From positions 1-12,295 of the forward strand of contig MU634428.1 of the NCBI GenBank assembly GCA_026770595.1: DNA of 12,295 bases. Direction: 5' to 3'. Below are positions 1-5,493 of this stretch, piece by piece; position 1 is the stretch's first letter; each line of letters begins with the position of its first letter. Under the pieces are notes generated by a model that was given only the letters and a program-made list of their open reading frames with translations, had not been told where the DNA came from and did no database searches. The translations under genes and the position numbers were made by a program. The stretch comes from Ochromonadaceae sp. CCMP2298. Taxonomy: Eukaryota > Sar > Synurophyceae > Ochromonadales > Ochromonadaceae.

Positions 1-95
1 CAAAAAGATGCAAGTTGACACGAGTTTCTACAGAAAGACCATGTGCACCGGGCAAAACCCGTGACCCGAAAACAAAAAGATGCAAGTTGACACGA
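1..95 (+). repeat. 23-bp direct repeat, 72-nt period
   Basis: Identical 23-bp copies at 1-23 and 73-95 begin with CAAAAAGATGC and end with GACACGA. The spacing is a multiple of three and the repeat lies in frame in the partial gene, so it is a coding repeat. An 11-nt part (ACAAAAAGATG) recurs at 1290-1300 in the kinase tail, where it encodes the matching Thr-Lys-Arg-Cys. Confidence 0.85.
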
Positions 96-104
96 TCCGG
101 TTGA
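1..104 (+). CDS. 3' end of a gene with a repeated Cys-x2-Gly-Lys...Thr-Lys-Arg-Cys motif (partial)
   Basis: A frame open from the left edge (first full codon at base 3) ends with TGA at 102-104. It encodes about 33 residues: KRCKLTR, then RPCAPGKTRDPKTKRCKLTR, then Ser-Gly-stop. KRCKLTR occurs twice because a 23-bp direct repeat lies at 1-23 and 73-95, so the unit is 72 nt (24 aa). RPCAPGKTRDPKTKRC resembles the Cys-Pro-Pro-Gly-Lys...Asn-Pro-x-Thr-Gly-Arg-Cys motif seen in many NCLDV proteins, and a relative of it sits in the tail of the next gene (kinase residues 372-387). The protein upstream of the window may carry more units. Its function is unknown; the motif is short, basic and perhaps Cys-bridged. 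Good motif agreement makes coding likely, but with so little of the gene visible this stays moderate. Confidence 0.6.
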   Translation, partial: KRCKLTRVSTERPCAPGKTRDPKTKRCKLTRSG

Positions 105-140
105 TTCAAATTTTTTTTTCCAAAACAAAATGATTGTTTA

Positions 141-1436
141 ATGTATATGATGCGAAAAATCGTCGGTGAAGGTACATATGGTTGCGTTGTTGCTCCGAGT
201 CTTGAATGTACGACAAAACAAGATTACACAAACCGAGTGTCTAAAATTATGAAGGATGACGACGCACATGATGAGTTGGCCGAGATGGTGAAAATATCAA
301 AATACCAAGGAATTGACAAATATTCTATTTCAGCTCCAGTTATCTGTAAACCGAAACGTAACGCATTGTTTAAGCAAATATTATCGCAATGTACGAACAA
401 AACATTAACAGACAGTAAACCTATGTCTCAACGACTTCTTTTGCTTGAAAACGGCGGAGTTGACCTACATCACTTAAAATCTCCGTCGGTGTTAGGGCTT
501 CTGTCAATTTCTGACGCCCGTTTTTTTCTGACTTCCATAGAAAATCTGATCGAAGGCCTTATCTTTTTTAGAAATAATGGTATTATCCACAGAGACATTA
601 AATTGCCAAACATCGTTTACAATGTTAAGAACGCAAAAATGAAATTTATTGATTTTGGGTTAGCGACATCTTTTGATAAATTGATTAACAACAGTTACAC
701 AGATAGCAGTGATATGAATTTGTCTTGGTCTTATTTTCCTCCAGAAACAAGCTGTACTAACATGTCCGACTTTAACAACAAGGATAAATGTAAAAAATAC
801 AATGGGATGGGTGCCGATAAATTTATAAAAAAAGCCGCCCTAACGTTTGATAGCTTTTGCCTTTCCCTTTGTTTGAAGGAGTTATTCGAAACCCAATCAT
901 TTAGTAAACTTTTGAGAATCCCCGACTATTTTGTTCAAGAAGTGCTTATTTTATTACATGAATATTGTGACCCACAGCTTGAATCACGCAATGACGACTT
1001 GAAAAACTTTCAAAAAAAGTTTCATAATTTTCTTGAGAAATACAATGTATACATAACCGGTACCCCATCCCCCTCACCATTTGTTGTCTCTTTGACGAAA
1101 GAAATGTCGATACAAAAGATTGAAAAAAGTATGTCTTCCTCGAAACGAAAAACTGCTAACAGAAAGTCTAAAAGTAAGACTTACAGAAAGTCTAAAAGTA
1201 AGACTTTAGGCGTGGCCGGTGTAAAAAAAAAGAGAGGCGTGAATGATGTTTTGAGACCATGTGGTCGTGGAAGAGTACGACACAGAATAACAAAAAGATG
1301 TAGACAAGTGAATAGCAGTCTTGGTCGGGCCCCAAGTCAAGGTCGGGCCCCAAGTCAAGGTCGGGCCCCAAGTCAAGGTCGGGCCCCAAGTCAAGGTCGG
1401 GTGCAAATCCAGAGTGCGGACTCTTGGTTAAGTTGA
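141..1436 (+). CDS. Serine/threonine protein kinase, NCLDV type, with repetitive basic tail
   Basis: The 431-aa protein has a full set of kinase motifs: glycine loop G9-E-G-T-Y-G-C-V16, probable ATP-binding Lys35 (R-V-S-K), a helix-C Glu near 45-48, catalytic loop H150-R-D-I-K-L-P-N157 and D171-F-G173. It should therefore be an active Ser/Thr kinase phosphorylating an unknown viral or host target. The catalytic part ends near residue 300. The rest is a low-complexity basic tail: two copies of a Arg-Lys-Ser-Lys-Ser-Lys unit (about 341-354), a RPCGRGRVRHRITKRC motif (372-387) like that in the preceding partial gene, and four GRAPSQ hexapeptides (395-418). The glycine loop starts only nine residues from Met1, so the start cannot lie much downstream; ATG codons at 141, 147 and 150 are equivalent. 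A tiny frame (ATG at 130, stop at 139-141) precedes it. No AAAATTGA lies upstream, so a non-early class is possible. Confidence 0.93.
   Translation: MYMMRKIVGEGTYGCVVAPSLECTTKQDYTNRVSKIMKDDDAHDELAEMVKISKYQGIDKYSISAPVICKPKRNALFKQILSQCTNKTLTDSKPMSQRLLLLENGGVDLHHLKSPSVLGLLSISDARFFLTSIENLIEGLIFFRNNGIIHRDIKLPNIVYNVKNAKMKFIDFGLATSFDKLINNSYTDSSDMNLSWSYFPPETSCTNMSDFNNKDKCKKYNGMGADKFIKKAALTFDSFCLSLCLKELFETQSFSKLLRIPDYFVQEVLILLHEYCDPQLESRNDDLKNFQKKFHNFLEKYNVYITGTPSPSPFVVSLTKEMSIQKIEKSMSSSKRKTANRKSKSKTYRKSKSKTLGVAGVKKKRGVNDVLRPCGRGRVRHRITKRCRQVNSSLGRAPSQGRAPSQGRAPSQGRAPSQGRVQIQSADSWLS
1159..1206 (+). repeat. 24-bp tandem duplication in the kinase tail
   Basis: Two identical 24-bp units at 1159-1182 and 1183-1206 encode the basic Arg-Lys-Ser-Lys-Ser-Lys-Thr segment twice. 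The frame is kept. Exact identity suggests a recent duplication. Confidence 0.9.
1323..1401 (+). repeat. 18-bp tandem repeat (4.4 copies) encoding GRAPSQ
   Basis: Unit GGTCGGGCCCCAAGTCAA occurs at 1323-1340, 1341-1358, 1359-1376 and 1377-1394, followed by a 7-nt partial copy at 1395-1401. All full copies are identical and in frame, giving (Gly-Arg-Ala-Pro-Ser-Gln)4 at the kinase C-terminus. The unit is GC-rich (GGGCCC core) in an otherwise AT-rich gene. Copy number could change without breaking the frame. Confidence 0.95.
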
Positions 1437-1494
1437 TACATTGTGACTGAACCCGACGTTGAAAAATTTTCTGCCAGAAGAAGAGAGAAACAAT

Positions 1495-2286
1495 ATGCCC
1501 TGGTATATATCTTACTGTTGTGTCCTTGTTTTTTTTATTTTTTGTGTCGTTTTTGTTTTAATCCAGTTTGGAAAAAGAGGCGTCTTGTTTCTCTCCAAAG
1601 CAGAGATGTCACATATATTGATCACCAACGCAGATGGTTACTACAATACGTTTCACGTCAATGATTTTCGGGTTCGCAACGTGAAAAACATTGGGGAATA
1701 CGAGTTGATAATACACAACAGTGTTTGTTCAGCACCAACTCGTTTAAAACAAAAAATAGACGCATGTGTAATGATTATTGACAAAAGAATGAGTGAAATG
1801 CTTGCGGGCAATGACAATGTTAGCAGTGGAATTTCCATAGACCGGTTTCGGTCGATTCCTTGGAAAATAGGATTTGTGCGTGATACAAAATATGAGTTCG
1901 GATATCCGCACACGCGGGGAGATGTTATTGTCTTACATGTGTCCAATGCTTTGACACGTTCTGAACAGAGTCTTTGTAAGTTGCTTGTTCATGAAAAAGT
2001 CCACATCTACCAAAAGCGTTACAGAGCGGAAATAGATAAGTACTTTCGCGATAACGGGTTCAAAATTGTCAAAACAAAATGCACAGAGGACGTGGATTCG
2101 CCGGCCAATCCAGACACGGACGCGTTTGTTTACGACCACGTCGGGCCAAACACAAGAACACATTATTATGCGAAATACAAAAAAAACCTAAAGACAAGCC
2201 ATGATATAATTTACTCGAACAACACATCCAACAATGAACACCCGTTAGAGGAAATGGCCTATGCGTTTGAAAAAAATGTGAATTGA
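1495..2286 (+). CDS. Membrane-anchored zinc metallopeptidase-like protein (HExxH)
   Basis: The 263-aa protein has a hydrophobic segment at about residues 5-24 (rich in Phe, Val, Cys) followed by Lys-Arg, which reads as an N-terminal signal anchor. H166-E-K-V-H170 followed by Ile-Tyr-Gln fits the HExxH zinc-binding helix of metallopeptidases; E252 or E253 in H-P-L-E-E-M-A-Y-A-F is a good candidate for the third ligand, as in gluzincins. Anchoring plus this motif suggests a protease facing a membrane-bounded compartment or lying in the virion membrane; the substrate is unknown. The frame is open further upstream but only from a TTG at 1459. I take the ATG at 1495 because every other clear gene here uses ATG and it places the hydrophobic segment at the very N-terminus. 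It lies 58 nt after the kinase on the same strand. The metallopeptidase call rests on the motif alone. Confidence 0.8.
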   Translation: MPWYISYCCVLVFFIFCVVFVLIQFGKRGVLFLSKAEMSHILITNADGYYNTFHVNDFRVRNVKNIGEYELIIHNSVCSAPTRLKQKIDACVMIIDKRMSEMLAGNDNVSSGISIDRFRSIPWKIGFVRDTKYEFGYPHTRGDVIVLHVSNALTRSEQSLCKLLVHEKVHIYQKRYRAEIDKYFRDNGFKIVKTKCTEDVDSPANPDTDAFVYDHVGPNTRTHYYAKYKKNLKTSHDIIYSNNTSNNEHPLEEMAYAFEKNVN

Positions 2287-2493
2287 ATTGAGATTTACAA
2301 CAACCCAAGTAATGTGTTGTTAATGTTGTTTAAAACTTCTTCGTTCAAATTGTTGGCTAAAAAATATATAGTTGCGTAGTTAATTGTGGCGTTCTTAAAA
2401 AAAACAAAATTTCGCTTTACACAGAGGGGGGCTCCAGGTAAAACTGAAAGAAAACGTGAGTCTATTTTATTTAATCTATCATCATTTCAGACA
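2287..2493. other. Intergenic region between two convergent genes
   Basis: This 207-nt AT-rich gap holds the 3' ends of the HExxH gene (+) and the 166-aa gene (-). I see no open frame of note, no tRNA and no AAAATTGA. A weak inverted repeat (ACAACA at 2297-2302 with TGTTGT at 2315-2320, 12-nt loop) could form a 3' hairpin like those that mark transcript ends in mimiviruses, but it is short and AT-rich. An A8 run lies near 2397-2404 and a G6 run near 2426-2431. Confidence 0.5.
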
Positions 2494-2994
2494 TTATCGT
2501 AAAAGCGCGATTAATTTACATACCGATAGTTTTCTTGTCAATCTGGTTGAGCCCTGTCTTTCGCGTTTATACAATTCTATCGGAGAATTGAGTCGTTGAA
2601 TGTCTGTTTTGTATTCATGAAAACGTTTTTTCCAACATCGCTGGACCCAACGAATCCAAAATGTTGAGACGCACGCGGACATATCCGACTCCCCATTATT
2701 GCCTGTTACCGGTTTCAATAACTCGATCCGCTTTTCGCAAATCTCTAAATTATCGTTTCCGCACATGAATCGGGTGTTTACTCTACAATACTGTTCCAAT
2801 ATTAATAAATCATATTGGAACAATAAATGACCGGGCAAAGAGAGTCCCATAAAGATTTTACCATTGCTTTTGTCAATAATGTACATACCGATGCGCGACT
2901 GTTCGTAATCCTCGGCAAGGTCGTCGTGGTAAAAGTCAATTTCTGCAAATTCGGAATATTCGTCTTCAAATTCGTCTTCATATTCGATGAACAT
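2494..2994 (-). CDS. Unknown protein with acidic N-terminus and IQ-like basic helix, 166 aa
   Basis: No family is recognised. Residues 1-33 are very acidic and Tyr/Phe-rich. Near residues 111-128 there is an aromatic, basic stretch (F-W-I-R-W-V-Q-R-C-W-K-K-R-F) that loosely resembles an IQ-type amphipathic helix, which in other proteins binds calmodulin or light chains; here that is only a resemblance. The C-terminus is basic. The frame is open to 3066, which would add a (Thr-Asn)n run, but its first codon there is TTG. The first ATG is at 2994, directly after an (ACAAAC)9 repeat and 68 nt from an AAAATTGA promoter on the same strand, so I take 2994 as the start and the repeat as untranslated leader. 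Confidence 0.75.
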   Translation of the reverse strand: MFIEYEDEFEDEYSEFAEIDFYHDDLAEDYEQSRIGMYIIDKSNGKIFMGLSLPGHLLFQYDLLILEQYCRVNTRFMCGNDNLEICEKRIELLKPVTGNNGESDMSACVSTFWIRWVQRCWKKRFHEYKTDIQRLNSPIELYKRERQGSTRLTRKLSVCKLIALLR

Positions 2995-3054
2995 GGTTGT
3001 GTTTGTGTTTGTGTTTGTGTTTGTGTTTGTGTTTGTGTTTGTGTTTGTGTTTGT
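2995..3054 (-). repeat. (ACAAAC)9 leader microsatellite before the 166-aa gene
   Basis: On the + strand GTTTGT is repeated nine times exactly at 3001-3054, plus one copy with a single mismatch at 2995-3000. On the sense (-) strand this is (ACAAAC)9 then ACAACC, directly followed by the ATG at 2994. The sense strand is T-free throughout. Confidence 0.95.
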
Positions 3055-3062
3055 AGACAATG

Positions 3063-3071
3063 TCAATTTTT
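3063..3071 (-). promoter_or_regulatory. Early-type promoter AAAAATTGA for the 166-aa gene
   Basis: AAAAATTGA on the minus strand, read 3071 to 3063, matches the AAAATTGA early core of mimivirus-like viruses. It lies 68 nt before the ATG at 2994 and just downstream of the stop of the 111-aa gene. It overlaps the TTG that would start the longer frame, which argues against that start. Confidence 0.75.
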
Positions 3072-3088
3072 CAAAAAATTATGATCAC

Positions 3089-3424
3089 CTAAATAATTTT
3101 GTCTTTGTCAAGTAGACTGACGTACGGGATTTCAAAAATTGGATTGAAATCGATAATTCCATCGTTAAGAACTTCTTCATCGTTTATGTATATTTTTCTT
3201 AATTTGAAACTTTCTCGACAGTTTCGAATGAAATCATCGTACAAATGCGATTTGTCTAACACAATCTTTAGATTTTGTTGGTTTATGTAGTTGGGGGGTA
3301 AATTAATTCTATTTTTTGTCTTGTACATCCCTGGAGTATAAAAAAAGACTTCATTATTTTGTTCCATTATTATGTCTAATCTAACAGAGTCGATTTCTCG
3401 TATTTGCAAATATCCGATAATCAT
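3089..3424 (-). CDS. Unknown protein, 111 aa
   Basis: An ATG at 3424 opens a 111-aa frame ending in TAG at 3089-3091. The protein has no clear membrane segment or metal motif; it alternates short beta-like hydrophobic stretches (E-V-F-F-Y, P-Y-V-S-L-L) with a charged middle (K-S-H-L-Y-D-D-F-I-R-N-C-R-E-S). I do not recognise it. No AAAATTGA precedes it; instead the ATG is six nt from a palindrome ATCTATATAGAT containing TCTA in an AT-rich setting, which could be a late-type promoter. The same-strand 166-aa gene lies downstream with its own early promoter, so the two are probably not co-regulated. Confidence 0.65.
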   Translation of the reverse strand: MIIGYLQIREIDSVRLDIIMEQNNEVFFYTPGMYKTKNRINLPPNYINQQNLKIVLDKSHLYDDFIRNCRESFKLRKIYINDEEVLNDGIIDFNPIFEIPYVSLLDKDKII

Positions 3425-3429
3425 TTGCT

Positions 3430-3464
3430 ATCTATATAGATTTGTTAATCTTTCATATAGATTT
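3430..3464 (-). promoter_or_regulatory. Palindrome and direct repeat upstream of the 111-aa gene; candidate late promoter
   Basis: ATCTATATAGAT (3430-3441) is a perfect 12-nt palindrome, and ATATAGATTT occurs at 3434-3443 and 3455-3464. TCTA flanked by A/T-rich sequence has been described as a late-promoter core in a mimivirus relative (Cafeteria roenbergensis virus). Placement just before an ATG lacking an early motif fits, but one instance is weak evidence. Confidence 0.35.
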
Positions 3465-3568
3465 TGACGCAGATTATTATCTACAACTGTGGCGTCCAGT
3501 ACCTTCGGTCGAATGACTCTGTTTAGGTTGAACTGACTAAATAAAAATTAAAATATAATCTCAATGAA

Positions 3569-3892
3569 ATGTTAATCCATCCTTTGTGGTTCACATGCAT
3601 AACACTGAGAATAACAATGTTATTTCTAATAACATATTTGAAAAATTATTCAAATATAACATCTAAAATTTTATTTGTAATGGGTATTGGATTTGTATAT
3701 AAAGGATTATTTGGGTCAAACGATGAAATTCAATTGCATAAAGTTTTTTGGCATAATGTGCGATTAATACACGGTTGTTTTTTTGTAGCAGCTAGTTATT
3801 TTTTACATAATAAAAATTTTAATATGTGTTCAATGTTATTAGCAACAAATGTGTTATTTTCTGTGCTATATAGATTCATACAACAAATATAA
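3569..3892 (+). CDS. Small multi-pass membrane protein, 107 aa
   Basis: Three or four hydrophobic segments can be seen, at about residues 10-25, 33-50, 67-80 and 87-103, separated by short polar loops. V-F-W-H-N-V-R-L-I-H-G (59-69) is a striking central motif with two His and one Arg. The make-up suggests a small integral membrane protein, perhaps of the virion or a host-derived membrane; it reminds me of a small conserved membrane protein family of algal large viruses, but I cannot confirm this. Codons are visibly more AT-rich than in the neighbours. The ATG at 3569 is chosen because the earlier ATG at 3564 stops after three codons. It is divergent from the 111-aa gene across a 144-nt AT-rich spacer. 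Confidence 0.75.
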   Translation: MLIHPLWFTCITLRITMLFLITYLKNYSNITSKILFVMGIGFVYKGLFGSNDEIQLHKVFWHNVRLIHGCFFVAASYFLHNKNFNMCSMLLATNVLFSVLYRFIQQI

Positions 3893-3908
3893 TAGTTCGT
3901 ACACCCCA

Positions 3909-4199
3909 TCATCCGCTGTATCGCGTCATTTCATCAGGATTAAAGTGGTCTGTGTCCCAGTGAATATGAATGATGGATGTCCCGTAATAATATGTCCACT
4001 GATTTATCAGTCCGGGATGCAGACAGTAGAACATACTACCTCTATAATTATTTTTGAAGGCGGTGAACAGGTAACGACTGGCTTGAGCGTATACGTATTT
4101 GCGCAGCGCGGTTTTATCTTCGCTGAAAAAATAATCGCATCCTGACACTTCGAGGTGCCCCATGTCGCTGTAAACTCTCAAATTGTATGTGGTGTTCAT
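3909..4199 (-). CDS. Unknown protein, 96 aa
   Basis: An ATG at 4199 opens a 96-aa frame ending in TGA at 3909-3911. It is rich in Tyr, His and Phe and has no obvious membrane segment or known motif. A plus-strand frame at 3849-4145 overlaps it; I prefer this one because its amino acid make-up looks more natural, it does not overlap the membrane protein gene at 3569-3892, and it matches the strand of the following gene block. No AAAATTGA lies upstream. The function is unknown. Confidence 0.6.
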   Translation of the reverse strand: MNTTYNLRVYSDMGHLEVSGCDYFFSEDKTALRKYVYAQASRYLFTAFKNNYRGSMFYCLHPGLINQWTYYYGTSIIHIHWDTDHFNPDEMTRYSG

Positions 4200-4249
4200 T
4201 AAATAAATTCCGCATAATGTATGTAATACGTTTTTTCGATATAATATTA

Positions 4250-5416
4250 TTATTGTTTCCGAATTTTTATCGGGTCAACATTTTCGATTGACGGATGACA
4301 CAACGTTATCCAGTCTGAACAAGGGTAGTATTCATCCAACAACAGCAGAACCTTGTTGTTGTATCGCAGCGGTTTTCCACCTGTGCAGTATTGTTTTAGG
4401 GACCTGTTCTTGAAAAGAATTTCTTTGCAAGTTGAGAAGTCAAAGCAATAAATATTTTCCCATCCAGGACACAACATGATAGACTGTCTGTTGCTAGTCA
4501 AATCGCACGATTCGTAGTAGAATAAACAGTTGTCGTTTATAGTCGCATGCGAAAGAAAGCGATTGTTAACAAGGTCACACGTGTGCTCTTCGCAACATGG
4601 ACCACGACTCTGACTCTCGTCACGAACGTCAAGAGTGATCAGATTGTGCATATTTTTGTACGCAAACAGTGTCTCTATCCGCACTGGTGTAGTTTCGCAG
4701 TGCAAATCATCATCCAGGTAACTTATCCAATACCAACAATCACACTCCTCAATTTTGCACACTGTGTAGAGCTTCTCTGTTGCTGGGTCTGTCCAGTTGA
4801 TTGAGAAATATTGAACATTACCTTGTACATCACCCATGGATATGGAATGGTTGTTTAATGTACTCAGCTGTTCCCATTTGTACATCTTGTACATTTCGGG
4901 TTCAACGTACTGCGAAGAACCTCTCATGAGTGGATTCTCATCGATTCTCAAAAGAAAGAAGTTTCCTTGAACGAATGTAATCGATTCAATGCAGAACCCA
5001 CATTTGTGAATGCGATGTTCATTGGTTTCTAAATTTATCACGATGATTTCGTCAGTGTAAAAACACGAGACCCAAATACTAGTTTTGTCCAAAATTACAA
5101 AAGTATGTTCAAAACGTCGCGAATCGGAATAATTTTTGTAAAACGTAGGGGCTTGTAATTGTATTGTCTTGATGTCTCCGCTGAGAATCTTCTGCGCAAT
5201 AAATTTTTGGTTCTTTGTATCGTTTATATATCGAAATCCATTATAATCGAGGACGTGATCAGTTGAATCAATGGTCACGAACAACAATGTATTTTCCCAC
5301 GCACTGTGTCTGAAAAATAATACAAATGCGTCTTTGTATCTGAAAATCTTGCTTGTCACATTTCCCTGCCATCTGTCTTCGGAAGAATATGTGAGTTGAA
5401 CCTCTTCAATTGACAT
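4250..5416 (-). CDS. Unknown Cys-rich protein, 388 aa, possibly beta-propeller-like
   Basis: The protein shows no strong family motif. It has many alternating short hydrophobic strands separated by turns and patterns such as S-I-W-V-S-C-F-Y-T-D-E-I-I-V-I-N-L (113-129) and I-Y-C-F-D-F (322-327), which look like blades of a beta-propeller; this is inference from the pattern. It has 18 cysteines, several in pairs or close clusters (C139/C142, C225/C227, C274/C275/C280), with no signal peptide. The ATG at 5416 follows an AAAATTGA element by 52 nt, pointing to early expression. If a propeller, it may be a protein-binding scaffold, but no partner is indicated. Confidence 0.75.
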   Translation of the reverse strand: MSIEEVQLTYSSEDRWQGNVTSKIFRYKDAFVLFFRHSAWENTLLFVTIDSTDHVLDYNGFRYINDTKNQKFIAQKILSGDIKTIQLQAPTFYKNYSDSRRFEHTFVILDKTSIWVSCFYTDEIIVINLETNEHRIHKCGFCIESITFVQGNFFLLRIDENPLMRGSSQYVEPEMYKMYKWEQLSTLNNHSISMGDVQGNVQYFSINWTDPATEKLYTVCKIEECDCWYWISYLDDDLHCETTPVRIETLFAYKNMHNLITLDVRDESQSRGPCCEEHTCDLVNNRFLSHATINDNCLFYYESCDLTSNRQSIMLCPGWENIYCFDFSTCKEILFKNRSLKQYCTGGKPLRYNNKVLLLLDEYYPCSDWITLCHPSIENVDPIKIRKQ

Positions 5417-5425
5417 TGTTGAACT

Positions 5426-5452
5426 GGTAGTGTTTATTTGTTTAGGTAGTGT
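5426..5452 (-). repeat. Spaced ACACTACC pair in the leader of the 388-aa gene
   Basis: GGTAGTGT occurs on the + strand at 5426-5433 and 5445-5452 (sense ACACTACC, 19 nt apart), between promoter and ATG. The leader is A/C-rich on the sense strand like the other repeat leaders, but only two copies exist and chance is not excluded. Confidence 0.5.
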
Positions 5453-5468
5453 GTTCTTCTAGGTTGCG

Positions 5469-5478
5469 TCAATTTTTT
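5469..5478 (-). promoter_or_regulatory. Early-type promoter AAAAAATTGA for the 388-aa gene
   Basis: Read on the minus strand from 5478 to 5469, this contains AAAATTGA with two extra A. It lies in the 77-nt gap after the helicase stop and 52 nt before the ATG at 5416. Confidence 0.75.
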
Positions 5479-5493
5479 ACTTAAAACACAACT

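Noticed and set aside
1192-1406. Minus-strand frames opposite the kinase tail with Gly-Pro-Asp-Leu-Asp-Leu repeats
   Set aside because: They are shadows of the 18-bp coding repeat in a gene with clear kinase motifs.
1443-1664. 73-aa plus-strand frame and the TTG start at 1459 for the HExxH gene
   Set aside because: The first is an out-of-frame shadow starting at GTG; the second is non-ATG and would put charged residues before the membrane segment.
2995-3066. (Thr-Asn)n N-terminal extension of the 166-aa gene
   Set aside because: It begins at TTG and overlaps the AAAATTGA promoter; the repeat is better explained as untranslated leader.
3480-3530. Possible tRNA-like arm (CTTCGGTCGAATG)
   Set aside because: It lacks a matching acceptor stem, D arm and anticodon arm; it does not fold as a tRNA by eye.
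3849-4145. 98-aa plus-strand frame
   Set aside because: It overlaps the end of the membrane protein gene and the better minus-strand 96-aa frame, and shows no motif or promoter.
4749-4756. AAAATTGA on the minus strand inside the 388-aa gene
   Set aside because: It encodes the in-frame Lys-Ile-Glu of that protein and no start codon follows at promoter distance on that strand; taken as chance.
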